This document shows positions 18,879 through 27,421 of a stretch of DNA of 64,000 nt, piece after piece. This stretch comes from Bradyrhizobium sp. Ash2021. GTDB taxonomy: Bacteria; Pseudomonadota; Alphaproteobacteria; Rhizobiales; Xanthobacteraceae. The notes beneath the pieces were generated by a model. The model had not been told where the DNA came from. It was given only the letters and a program-made list of their open reading frames with translations, and did no database searches. The DNA lies in assembly GCF_031202265.1 (NCBI RefSeq), contig NZ_CP100604.1, positions 4,446,501-4,510,500 of the forward strand, written 5' to 3'. Positions within the stretch are counted from its first letter, which is position 1. The number at the start of each line of letters is the position of its first letter. The translations under genes and the position numbers were made by a program.

Positions 18879-20669
18879 ATGTCTCGCCTGGCGATCGTGA
18901 TCGGCGTGAACAAGCCGAAAGCACCGGCGCCGCTGCTGGGCGCGGTGGAGGACGCGAACAAATTTGCGGCCTGGATCGAAAAGCAGGGCTTTGAAGTCAA
19001 ACCCTTCACGGACGACGTTGCGCCGGTAACGTTCGCAAGTGTTTTTGATGAAGTCGAGCGCGCCGTCGACGCGCGGACCTACTCGCAAATCGTGCTCTAT
19101 TTCGCCGGTCACGGCCTGCAAAACGGCGGCTCCGAGATCTGGCTGCTTTCAGGCGCGCCCAACAACCCGAACGAGGCCATCTCGGTGGAGGTCTCGGTGA
19201 TGGCCGCGCGCGAAAGTGGGCTCCAGAGCGTGGTCTTCATCTCGGATGCCTGCCGATCGATTCCTGCGGGAATGCAGAGCAGTCGCGTCGACGGCGGGTC
19301 GATTTTTCCGATCAAGCAGCTCGACCGGAATACGAGGCCGGAGATCGATCGCGTCTTCGCAACGCTGCCTTCGCTGGTCGCCGTCGAGGCAGCGCTGGCG
19401 GACGACAAGGCGCGCCGTGAAGGCATATTCACGCGGGAGTTCATGCGAAGTTTTCGCGACCCGCCGGCCGCTCTCATCGAGCGGGTGTCGGAAAACGGTC
19501 AGTCGATCGAGGTGGTAACCAACCGCAAGCTGAAGGACCTGCTTCGCGAACTCGTCGAGGATGCGGCGTTCACCGAAATGCCGAAGGCCGGACAATTGCC
19601 GGAGTTCATCCTCGAATCCGTGCAGGCCTATGTCGGGCGCGTGGAGCGCGCGCCAGAAGGCCCCGATATTAAATTCGCCTGGCCGGGCGATCTCGGTGGT
19701 ACCGACACTCTCCCCAGCACCCGACGGGGGCCATCAGGTCCTCGCCGCAGGCGGTCCGGACCGTCGGTCGCGGCCGTGGCGCAGCGGGCGATCAATCTGG
19801 CGAGCGAGGTACAAGGTACTGCGCAAGCCGCAGCTGCCGCGGCACAGGGAATTGCTCCGAACCTGGGTCTTGCGGAGGCAATCAACTTGTTCTCCGCCGA
19901 CGTGCCGGTGGAAAAATTCGAGACGCAGACCGGATTTTCGGTGACGGGCGCCAGGGTCCGAGGTGCCAACTGCCCGAATTTTCGAGCCGAAACGCTCGAT
20001 CAGGAATTCGTACGGCTTTGGCCGATGGACGTCTCCGCAGCTTCCGCCAGCGTTCTGATTGAATTCGACAATGGCAACGGGGCCGTATTGCCGGGGCTGC
20101 GCGGCTACATCGGTCATATCTTCGTTGACAAGGGTGTCGTGACCAACGTGAATTACGTCCCGGCAACGAACAGCAAGCGCTGGGAGGGGTATAAGTATGT
20201 ACGTGAACAAATAGAGGGATTTCGCGCGGCGGTGGCCGCAGCCGCCGGACTCGGCGTATTCCGGATTTCGCGAGACCAAGCGGAATCGTTCGCCGACAAG
20301 ATTCGTGATCTCAAGGCCTTCGATCCCACGCTCGGCCTGTATGCGGCCTACGCCTACGCCAGCACCGGCCTCGATCAGGAGGTGAAATCGGTGCGGCAAT
20401 ACATGCGCGACGATTTGAAAACCGAATTGTTCGACGTGGCCATGCTGTCGGAACGCGGGGTAAGCCCGCATGAGACGGGACCGCAGACCATCCTGCCGTT
20501 TTGCCCGATGCTGCGCCAGGGCTGGTCATTCGTCGCGGTGCGCGATGCGCGGCTGTCCGAGGTGGTGCTTGCGGCGCGCGATTGGCTGCTGCCTGCGTTG
20601 TGGACGACCTTCGCACCCGAGGGCGTAAAGCTATTACGGGACGCCATCGCGAAAGGCGATGTCCGATGA
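18879..20669 (+). CDS. Cytoplasmic caspase-family protein, first gene of a two-gene module
   Basis: A 596-residue protein with no signal peptide. The caspase-like domain is at the very N-terminus: LAIVIGVNKPK (4-14), catalytic His78 in YFAGHGL and catalytic Cys125 in FISDACRS, then a p10-like part to about 260. A basic, Ala-rich linker follows (about 277-335, with GPRRRRSGP and AAAAAAQ). The C-terminal 260 residues form a globular domain I do not recognise, possibly a sensor. Its TGA overlaps the ATG of the next gene (ATGA), so the two proteins are co-produced. Family members act in programmed cell death and phage defence; this role is inferred here. Confidence 0.83.
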   Translation: MSRLAIVIGVNKPKAPAPLLGAVEDANKFAAWIEKQGFEVKPFTDDVAPVTFASVFDEVERAVDARTYSQIVLYFAGHGLQNGGSEIWLLSGAPNNPNEAISVEVSVMAARESGLQSVVFISDACRSIPAGMQSSRVDGGSIFPIKQLDRNTRPEIDRVFATLPSLVAVEAALADDKARREGIFTREFMRSFRDPPAALIERVSENGQSIEVVTNRKLKDLLRELVEDAAFTEMPKAGQLPEFILESVQAYVGRVERAPEGPDIKFAWPGDLGGTDTLPSTRRGPSGPRRRRSGPSVAAVAQRAINLASEVQGTAQAAAAAAQGIAPNLGLAEAINLFSADVPVEKFETQTGFSVTGARVRGANCPNFRAETLDQEFVRLWPMDVSAASASVLIEFDNGNGAVLPGLRGYIGHIFVDKGVVTNVNYVPATNSKRWEGYKYVREQIEGFRAAVAAAAGLGVFRISRDQAESFADKIRDLKAFDPTLGLYAAYAYASTGLDQEVKSVRQYMRDDLKTELFDVAMLSERGVSPHETGPQTILPFCPMLRQGWSFVAVRDARLSEVVLAARDWLLPALWTTFAPEGVKLLRDAIAKGDVR

Positions 20670-21538
20670 GACTGCTCCTCGTTCATGGCCGCGCACAGGA
20701 AGGCAAGTCGCCGGAGATCATTCAGGACGAATGGATGACGGCGCTACGCCGCGGATTCACCGTCGCGGGGGTGACGGAGCCGGCCGACATCAAGATCGAC
20801 GTTCCGTTCTACGGGGACATGCTCGACGAATTGCTGCGCCGTCGCGATCTTCCGGAGGCGGACAGCGTTGCCACGCGCGGCGGCGCCGCCGACGACGGAT
20901 ATGCCGAGTTTCTGCAGGAGGTGGCCGTCCAGGCCAGCGAGGACGGTATCGTCACCGATCAGGAACTGGATGGTGAAATGGAGCGGGGTCCGCAGGAGCG
21001 GGGTCCGGAGAACTGGGCCTGGGTGCAGGCCATCATCAGGGTCGTCGACCGCCGCGCCACCGGCGTTGCCAACTATGGCATCGGCAAGCTGCTCAGGGAC
21101 GTGTTCATCTATGTCAACGACCGGCCGGTGCGTCGCGCCATCAACGCGATCGTCGCTGAAAAGCTGACCGGCGAGCCGACCGTGGTGGTCGGTCATTCCC
21201 TCGGCTCGGTGGTCGCCTATGAGGTGCTGCGCGCGCATGCCGGCAATATGGTGCCGCGTTACGTGACGGTCGGATCGCCGCTGGGAATCCGCGCCATCAG
21301 CCGCCGGCTGGCAACGCCGCTTGTGATGCCCGGTGGCGCCGCGGACTGGTACAACGCATTCGATCCCCACGACGTGGTGGCGCTCTATCCGCTTGACGCC
21401 GCCAATTTCGCCATCACGCCGCCGATCAAGAACTATCCGTATGTGAATAACCACACCGATAACCGGCACGGCATTGGCGGATATCTCGATGACGTCGACG
21501 TTGCTGCGCAGATCGCTGCGGCGCTCCGCAGCAATTGA
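20666..21538 (+). CDS. Alpha/beta-hydrolase (lipase-like), partner of the caspase-like gene
   Basis: A 290-residue protein starting with RLLLVHGRAQEGK (oxyanion region). The nucleophile elbow is GHSLG with Ser178, the probable acid is Asp in NAFDPHDVVALYP (about 236) and the probable His is in DNRHGIGGYL (about 270), a full triad in the expected order. The region 60-110 is acidic and insert-like. No signal peptide or membrane helix is seen. It starts inside the stop of the caspase-like gene; co-translation suggests that the peptidase activates or controls this hydrolase. Lipase and esterase activities are both possible. Confidence 0.8.
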   Translation: MRLLLVHGRAQEGKSPEIIQDEWMTALRRGFTVAGVTEPADIKIDVPFYGDMLDELLRRRDLPEADSVATRGGAADDGYAEFLQEVAVQASEDGIVTDQELDGEMERGPQERGPENWAWVQAIIRVVDRRATGVANYGIGKLLRDVFIYVNDRPVRRAINAIVAEKLTGEPTVVVGHSLGSVVAYEVLRAHAGNMVPRYVTVGSPLGIRAISRRLATPLVMPGGAADWYNAFDPHDVVALYPLDAANFAITPPIKNYPYVNNHTDNRHGIGGYLDDVDVAAQIAAALRSN

Positions 21539-21567
21539 TCCGGGATCACCGGCGGCCGTAACCGCCA

Positions 21568-21590
21568 GCCTCTACCCATGCGGGAGAGGC
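21568..21590. terminator. Hairpin between the hydrolase and MAPEG genes
   Basis: An imperfect stem GCCTCTACCC with CGGGAGAGGC around a three-base loop lies between two converging stop codons. There is no clear T-run; it may stop transcription from either side. Confidence 0.4.
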
Positions 21591-21600
21591 CGGGATCGGC

Positions 21601-21999
21601 TCAAACGATCTTGAAAATCGCCAGCGCCAGCACCGCCTGGGCGAGGAAGCCGACGGTGAAGGCCAGCGTGCGGAACACCGGCAGGCCGAGCGTATAGACG
21701 ATCAGGTGCGCGACGCGGGCCCAGAAATAAACCGCGCAGGCGAGCACGGTCCATTTCGTCGAATAGTCGATCTCGGCAAGGATCAGGACCAGTGGCGCGA
21801 AGATGACGAGGTTCTCGACCGCGTTGTCATGCGCGAACATCAGCCGCGTGGCCCATTCGGCATGCGGTTTGTCGTTACGCGACGGGTTGGCCATGGTGCC
21901 CATGAGGCCGCGAACCTGGCAGCGGTTCAGGATGTAGGGGATCCACAGGATTCCGGTGAAAATCACCGTCAGCGTCAGCCAGAACAATTCGCGCGTCAT
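21601..21999 (-). CDS. MAPEG-family membrane protein
   Basis: A 132-residue inner-membrane protein with four hydrophobic helices. The motif AHDNAVENLVIFAPLVL (about 56-72) and the following RVAHLIVYTLG are characteristic of bacterial MAPEG proteins (membrane-associated eicosanoid and glutathione metabolism). The family often binds glutathione, but many bacterial members have no known substrate. GAGGGGG is seven bases before the ATG at 21999. It follows phaC on the same strand after a 74-base gap and may be read from it. Confidence 0.83.
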   Translation of the reverse strand: MTRELFWLTLTVIFTGILWIPYILNRCQVRGLMGTMANPSRNDKPHAEWATRLMFAHDNAVENLVIFAPLVLILAEIDYSTKWTVLACAVYFWARVAHLIVYTLGLPVFRTLAFTVGFLAQAVLALAIFKIV

Positions 22000-22073
22000 T
22001 GGTTTCCCCCTCGATTGATTTCGAATCCCGTCCCGGCGGGATGGCTGGTTATACCCAAGCGCGGCGGCCTGCG

Positions 22074-23879
22074 CTACGCGCGGACCCGCACATAGCTGCC
22101 GGGCGCGTCCTCGATCGCAGGCAGCACCTCGCCGACCACGCGCGCCGGGACCATCTCGGGGTCGATGCTTTCCAGCCATTGGCGCCAGTCGGGCCACCAC
22201 GATCCCTTGTGCTCGGTCGCATTCTTGAGCCAGTCGGTGAGCGTCACATCCCTGATGTTGTCGTTGGTCCAGTACTGGTACTTGCCCGACGCTGGCGGGT
22301 TGACGACGCCGGCGATATGGCCCGACCCGGACAATACATATTTCACCGGGCCGCCGAAGAATTGCGATCCGTAGAGCACCGAATCCGCAGGCGCGATGTG
22401 ATCTTCGCGGGTCGCCAGATTGTAGACGGGCACCCTGACCTTCGACAGATCGAGCAGCGTGTTGTCCAGCACCATGCTGCCGGCCGAGAGCCGGTTCTCC
22501 AGATAGCAGTTGCGCAGATAATAGGAATGGTTCGCCGCCGGCATCCGCGTCGCGTCGGAATTCCAGTGCAGCAGGTCGAACGAGGTGGGCGGCTGGCCCT
22601 TCAGGTAGTTGCTGACGACATAGGACCAGATCAGATCGTTCGAGCGCAGCATGTTGAAGGCCATCGCCATCTTGCTGCCTTCCAGCACGCCGGCGGCTTC
22701 CATGTCGCGCTCGAGCGCCGAGATCTGGTCTTCGTCGACGAACACCAGCAAATCGCCGGCATGGGTGAAATCGACCTGTGCCGCAAAGAACGTCGCCGAG
22801 GTCACCCGCACGCGGCGCTTTTCGGCAAGCCACGCCAGCGTCGAGGCGAGCAGCGTGCCGCCGACGCAATAGCCGGCGGTGTGGACCTTCATTTCGCCCG
22901 TCACCTTTTCGATCACGTCCATCGCCGTGAGCGGGCCTTCCTTCATGTAGTCGTCAAACGTCTTCTTGCCGAGTTCCTTGTCCGGATTGACCCAGGAGAT
23001 CACGAACACGGTGATGCCCTGATCGACGCACCACTTGATGTAGGATTTCTCCGGCTTGAGATCGAGGATGTAGAATTTGTTGATCCAGGGCGGCACGATC
23101 AGGAGCGGCGTGCGCAGCACGGTCTCCGTGGTCGGCGTGTACTGGATCAGCTGCATCAGCTCGTTCTGGAAGATCACCTTGCCGGGCGTCGTCGCCATGT
23201 TGACGCCGACCACGAGGTTGGAAGGGTCGGACTGGCGGATGCGCAAGCTGCCGCGGCCGGCCTCGATGTCTTCCGCCAGCATCTTCATGCCGCGAACCAG
23301 ATTGTCGCCGTTCGACGCCAGCGTCTCGCGCAGCACTTCCGGATTGGTGAGGACGAAATTCGACGGCGAGATCGCGTTGGTGATCTGCTGGACGTAGAAC
23401 TCGGCCTTCTTGCGGGTGTGCGGGTCGATCCCCTCGGCGTTGCGCACCAGTTCGTGCGCCCATTGCGTGGTCAGCAGATAGAGCTGCATGACGAAATCGA
23501 AGAACTGGTTCGATTTCCACTCCGGGTCCTTGAAGCGCTTGTCGCGCGGTGACGGCTCGATCGCGGGTTTTGGCTGCTGCTCGCCGGCCATGCGGCGCAT
23601 CGCACAGCCGAACAGATCGAGATAGGCCTTGCCCATCCTGGTTTGCAGATCCTCCGCGCGCTCCTTGTCCGAGAGCCAATATTCGGCGACCACGCTGAGC
23701 GTCTTGATCACCTCGCCAAGTTCGTTCGGCGGCTTGTCCTTGATCTCGCCGGTCTCGCGCGGCTTGAGATAGGCCGCCAGGGCCTGGCCGCTGCTTTCCA
23801 TCGCCCGCGCAATGTTCATCGCGAATGCTTCGGCGTTGAAGGTTTTCGCGGACTGGGTTTCGGTGCTAACATCGCTCAT
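22074..23879 (-). CDS. phaC: Class I poly(3-hydroxyalkanoate) synthase
   Basis: A 601-residue polymerase that joins (R)-3-hydroxyacyl-CoA units into PHA granules. The lipase-like box is GYCVGG with nucleophile Cys338; the catalytic Asp is in REDHIAPADS and the His in GSGHIAGVVNPP. The N-terminal 200 residues are the typical PhaC N-domain. Length and motif place it in class I, acting alone as a dimer, so no phaE is needed; phaA, phaB and phaR are not in the window. The downstream MAPEG gene is on the same strand. Confidence 0.93.
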   Translation of the reverse strand: MSDVSTETQSAKTFNAEAFAMNIARAMESSGQALAAYLKPRETGEIKDKPPNELGEVIKTLSVVAEYWLSDKERAEDLQTRMGKAYLDLFGCAMRRMAGEQQPKPAIEPSPRDKRFKDPEWKSNQFFDFVMQLYLLTTQWAHELVRNAEGIDPHTRKKAEFYVQQITNAISPSNFVLTNPEVLRETLASNGDNLVRGMKMLAEDIEAGRGSLRIRQSDPSNLVVGVNMATTPGKVIFQNELMQLIQYTPTTETVLRTPLLIVPPWINKFYILDLKPEKSYIKWCVDQGITVFVISWVNPDKELGKKTFDDYMKEGPLTAMDVIEKVTGEMKVHTAGYCVGGTLLASTLAWLAEKRRVRVTSATFFAAQVDFTHAGDLLVFVDEDQISALERDMEAAGVLEGSKMAMAFNMLRSNDLIWSYVVSNYLKGQPPTSFDLLHWNSDATRMPAANHSYYLRNCYLENRLSAGSMVLDNTLLDLSKVRVPVYNLATREDHIAPADSVLYGSQFFGGPVKYVLSGSGHIAGVVNPPASGKYQYWTNDNIRDVTLTDWLKNATEHKGSWWPDWRQWLESIDPEMVPARVVGEVLPAIEDAPGSYVRVRA

Positions 23880-24174
23880 GACGGGACACTATAACTTCAT
23901 TTGGGGTTCGTCACCGCGCCGATCGGCGGTGAAACTTTGGGGTTAATCCTGCTGCACTGCGATAAAGAATCTTCGTTCTGTCATATTGAGGCCTCAGCGG
24001 TCCGATTTGGTGGTCTGGCTTTAATCGTTTCGGGCGACAATGGTTTGAACGGTTGCGGCGAATTTGACGCAGTTACGCGATTTGTCGTTGCAAGGCTCGT
24101 ACCAGCAAAACGGCTCGTACCAGCGACAGGGCGCGTAGGAGCGTGGCTACCGGCAAGTGGGGACTTCCGGACGG

Positions 24175-24465
24175 ATGCGGATGGATCGAACGATCAGGCT
24201 GTTGGCAATCGGTGCGCTGTTCGCGTCAGCGCTGGCCGTGGGCGGCTGCTCGACGTCGATCGCGGATCTGCCGGGGGTCGGCCTGCCCAATGATGCGCCC
24301 CAGCGTCCGAAGGAAGCCGGTTCCTATCTCCCGGTTCACGATCTGCCCCCCGACCGCGAGGAGGCGGCAATGAAGCCGGCCGAGCAGGACAAGATCGAGA
24401 AAGAGCTGATCGCTGCGCGGGACCGCCAGGCCACCTCGGCGGCCCCAAACCCCGCCGCCAAGTGA
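24175..24465 (+). CDS. Small lipoprotein
   Basis: A 96-residue protein with a lipoprotein signal: MRMDRTIRLLAIGALFASALAVGGC, lipobox AVGGC with the modified Cys at position 25. The mature part is short, proline- and charge-rich, and ends in a low-complexity Ala/Pro tail, without a recognisable domain. ATG at 24175 or 24181 are both possible; a GTG further upstream would add polar residues before the signal. It faces away from phaC and is not in an operon. Confidence 0.7.
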   Translation: MRMDRTIRLLAIGALFASALAVGGCSTSIADLPGVGLPNDAPQRPKEAGSYLPVHDLPPDREEAAMKPAEQDKIEKELIAARDRQATSAAPNPAAK

Positions 24466-24470
24466 CTTGT

Positions 24471-24510
24471 TCCAATTTCAAGTGACCGGGTCCAATCTGA
24501 AGTGGCCTGG
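24471..24510. repeat. Tandem 20-base repeat after the lipoprotein gene
   Basis: TCCAATTTCAAGTGACCGGG is followed directly by TCCAATCTGAAGTGGCCTGG; 16 of 20 positions agree. The function is unknown. The rest of the 250-base intergenic stretch to 24718 must carry the aminotransferase promoter. Confidence 0.6.
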
Positions 24511-24718
24511 TCAGGCCGATAGAAGCTGGCGCCGCCTTGTGACCGTGCTAAAAAGAACCCCAATTCAACCGCATATCGGGTCATCGACCCCGGATTTTTG
24601 CGCCTGAATTCGCTCTAAATCGTTGATTGAGCGCGATTTCTGGACGAAACCCAATTTGGTTTCGCAACGCCCAAGGGTCTGGCGATTCTGTCCTGCCGGT
24701 AGTCGGAGCAAAGGTCCC

Positions 24719-25939
24719 ATGGAAGAATTCTACCGTATCCGCCGTCTGCCGCCTTACGTGTTCGAACAGGTCAACCGGGCCAAGGCGGCCGCGCGGAACG
24801 CCGGCGCCGATATTATCGACCTCGGCATGGGAAATCCGGATCTGCCGACGCCGCCCCATGTGATCGAGAAGCTGAAGGAAACCCTCGGCAAGCCCCGGAC
24901 CGATCGCTATTCGGCGTCGCGCGGCATCACCGGTCTGCGCCGGGCCCAGGCTGCCTATTATGACCGGCGGTTCGGCGTCAAACTCAATCCGGAAACCCAG
25001 GTTGTGGCGACGCTGGGCTCCAAGGAGGGCTTTGCCAATGTGGCGCAGGCGATCACCGCGCCCGGCGATGTCGTGCTGTGCCCCAATCCGAGCTATCCGA
25101 TCCACGCCTTCGGGTTCCTGATGGCGGGCGGGGTGATCCGCTCGGTGCCGTCGGAGCCGACGCCGCAATTTTTCGAAGCGGTGGAACGTGCGATCATCCA
25201 TTCGATTCCGAAGCCGCTGGCGCTGGTCGTCTGCTATCCCTCCAATCCGACCGCCTATGTCGCCGACCTCGATTTCTACAAGGATCTGGTCGCGTTCGCG
25301 AAGAAGCACGAGATCTTCATCCTGTCGGATCTGGCCTATGCCGAGGTCTATTTCGACGACAAGAATCCGCCGCCCTCGGTGCTGCAGGTTCCCGGTGCGA
25401 TCGACGTCACCGTCGAATTCACCTCGATGTCGAAAACGTTCTCGATGGCCGGCTGGCGCATGGGATTTGCCGTCGGCAACGAGCGCATCATTGCCGCCCT
25501 GGCGCGGGTGAAATCCTATCTCGACTACGGCGCGTTCACGCCGATTCAGGTTGCCGCGACCGCGGCGCTGAACGGACCGGACGATTGCATCCGCGAAATG
25601 CGCGATACCTACCGCAAGCGCCGCGACGCGCTGGTGGAATCGTTTGGCCGCGCGGGCTGGGAGATTCCACCGCCGCAAGCCTCGATGTTTGCCTGGGCAC
25701 CGCTGCCGAAGGCCTTCGAGCAGGTCGGCAGCATGCAGTTCGCGACCCTGATGGTGGAGAAATCCGGCGTGGTGGTGTCGCCCGGCGTCGCCTTCGGTGA
25801 GCATGGCGAAGGCTATGTCCGCATCGCCATGGTGGAGAACGAGCAACGCATCCGGCAGGCCGCGCGCGGTGTGCGCCGCTTCCTTGAAAGCGGCATCGAA
25901 ACGTTGCACAACGTGGTTCCTCTCGCCAATCGGCGCTAG
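24719..25939 (+). CDS. Class I/II aminotransferase (LL-diaminopimelate or alanine aminotransferase type)
   Basis: A 406-residue PLP enzyme. IIDLGMGNPDLPTP (about 23-36) and the substrate-Arg region near the C-terminus frame the fold; PLP-Lys239 is in TSMSKTFSMAGWRMG, and the PLP-phosphate/ring motifs are YPSNPT and SDLAYAEVYF. Sequences of this type in rhizobia are annotated LL-diaminopimelate aminotransferase, but they are close to E. coli AlaC, a glutamate-pyruvate aminotransferase, so I leave the symbol empty. AAAGG lies seven bases before the ATG. It precedes hom (73-base gap), consistent with aspartate-family amino-acid synthesis. Confidence 0.85.
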   Translation: MEEFYRIRRLPPYVFEQVNRAKAAARNAGADIIDLGMGNPDLPTPPHVIEKLKETLGKPRTDRYSASRGITGLRRAQAAYYDRRFGVKLNPETQVVATLGSKEGFANVAQAITAPGDVVLCPNPSYPIHAFGFLMAGGVIRSVPSEPTPQFFEAVERAIIHSIPKPLALVVCYPSNPTAYVADLDFYKDLVAFAKKHEIFILSDLAYAEVYFDDKNPPPSVLQVPGAIDVTVEFTSMSKTFSMAGWRMGFAVGNERIIAALARVKSYLDYGAFTPIQVAATAALNGPDDCIREMRDTYRKRRDALVESFGRAGWEIPPPQASMFAWAPLPKAFEQVGSMQFATLMVEKSGVVVSPGVAFGEHGEGYVRIAMVENEQRIRQAARGVRRFLESGIETLHNVVPLANRR

Positions 25940-25943
25940 GCGT

Positions 25944-25974
25944 GATTCCGAAAATGGTTTCCCGTTTTCGGATC
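25944..25974. repeat. Short inverted repeat between the aminotransferase and hom
   Basis: GATTCCGAAAATGG faces CCCGTTTTCGGATC across a three-base loop, an imperfect stem-loop. Copies of this sequence occur between genes in Bradyrhizobium (from memory). It could attenuate read-through into hom. Confidence 0.5.
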
Positions 25975-26012
25975 GTGCCTGGTCAAAATTCCTCCGGCAG
26001 GTTTTTCAAGTT

Positions 26013-27332
26013 ATGGTCGCACCCCTGAAAGTGGGCATCGCGGGGCTCGGCACTGTCGGCGCCGAAGTCGTCCGCCTGATCGAGCAGCAGGGACGCACGC
26101 TATCGGCGCGCAGCGGCCGCGGCATACGCGTCACCGCCGTCACCGCGCGTTCGAAAGTGAAAAAGCGCAGTCTCGATCTGCGCGACATCGATTGGGCCAA
26201 AAGCCCGCTGGCGCTGGCCAACGATCCCAACATCGATTGCTTCGTCGAATTGATGGGCGGTTCCGGCGAACCGGCGCTGTCGGCGATCGAGGCCGCGCTG
26301 AAATCCGGCAAGTCGGTGGTAACAGCCAACAAGGCGCTGATCGCCAAGCACGGATTGCGGCTGGCGAAGGCTGCCGAGAAGCACGGCGGCGCGTTGAATT
26401 TCGAGGCAGCGGTGGGCGCTGCGATCCCCGTCATCAAGACCCTGCGCGAGGGCCTTGCCGGAACATCGATCAATCGCGTCTACGGCATCCTCAACGGCAC
26501 CTGCAATTACATCCTGACCCGGATGGAACAGGAAGGCCTGTCATTCGCCGAATGCCTCAAGGATGCGCAGCGTCTGGGCTATGCCGAGGCCAATCCGTCG
26601 TTCGACGTCGACGGCCACGACACCGCGCAGAAGCTGGCGATCCTGGCCAGCCTCGCGTTCGGCACGAAGGTTGCACAGAGCGCGGTCTATGTCGAAGGTA
26701 TCTCCTCGATCGCGCCGGAAGATCTGCGCGCCGCGGAGGAACTCGGTTATCGGGTCAAGTTGCTTGGGGTCGCGGTGCGGACGGCGAAGGGTATCGAACA
26801 GCGCGTGCATCCGACCATGGTGCCAAAATCGTCATCGATTGCGCAGGTGATGGGCGTCACCAATGCGGTCACGATCGACGGCGAGGGGATTCCAGCGATC
26901 ACGCTGGTCGGTCCCGGCGCGGGCGGTGCGGCGACCGCGTCCGCCGTCGTTGCCGACATCGCCGATGTCGCGCGCGGCATTCGCGCAAAGCCGTTCGGCC
27001 GGCCGGTGGAGAAATTGCGCGCGACTACCAAGGCGCCGATGGAGCGGCATGAAGGCGGCTATTACATCCGCCTGATGGCGCGCGATCTCGCCGGCACCGC
27101 GGCGACCATCGCGACCCGGCTTGCCGAGCAGAAGATATCACTGGAATCGATCGTGCAGCGTCATCCCGACGGCGTCGACGCCAACGGGTCGGCGAAGAAA
27201 CCGTCACCGGTTCCCGTTATCCTGATCACCTACGCCACCAGCGAGGACGCGGTCTATCGCGCGCTGGAGGCGGTGCAGCGCGACAAGGTGATCAGCGGCC
27301 GGCCGCAGGTGATACGAATCGAGAAAAACTGA
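26013..27332 (+). CDS. hom: Homoserine dehydrogenase
   Basis: A 439-residue enzyme reducing aspartate semialdehyde to homoserine with NAD(P)H, the branch point to threonine and methionine. Cofactor motif VGIAGLGTVG (6-15); NKALIAKHG and the catalytic-domain signature GILNGTCNYILT and YAEANPSFDVDGHD are clear. The C-terminal ACT domain (about 350-439, RLAEQKISLESIVQ) is for allosteric feedback by threonine. ATG at 26013 begins directly before the Rossmann fold; the ribosome site is weak. It lies between the aminotransferase and glpX, 89 bases before glpX. Confidence 0.93.
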   Translation: MVAPLKVGIAGLGTVGAEVVRLIEQQGRTLSARSGRGIRVTAVTARSKVKKRSLDLRDIDWAKSPLALANDPNIDCFVELMGGSGEPALSAIEAALKSGKSVVTANKALIAKHGLRLAKAAEKHGGALNFEAAVGAAIPVIKTLREGLAGTSINRVYGILNGTCNYILTRMEQEGLSFAECLKDAQRLGYAEANPSFDVDGHDTAQKLAILASLAFGTKVAQSAVYVEGISSIAPEDLRAAEELGYRVKLLGVAVRTAKGIEQRVHPTMVPKSSSIAQVMGVTNAVTIDGEGIPAITLVGPGAGGAATASAVVADIADVARGIRAKPFGRPVEKLRATTKAPMERHEGGYYIRLMARDLAGTAATIATRLAEQKISLESIVQRHPDGVDANGSAKKPSPVPVILITYATSEDAVYRALEAVQRDKVISGRPQVIRIEKN

Positions 27333-27421
27333 CGCGAGAACCGCACGGCTCACGTGCTAAGCGCAAGAAACGAAGATGCGGACCGCCAGGTCCGTTGTGA
27401 AGGTTCAAAGGAGTGCTTGTG

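Noticed and set aside
21999..23552. A long plus-strand frame opposite phaC
   Set aside because: Composition is that of an antisense shadow, and phaC is certain on the other strand.
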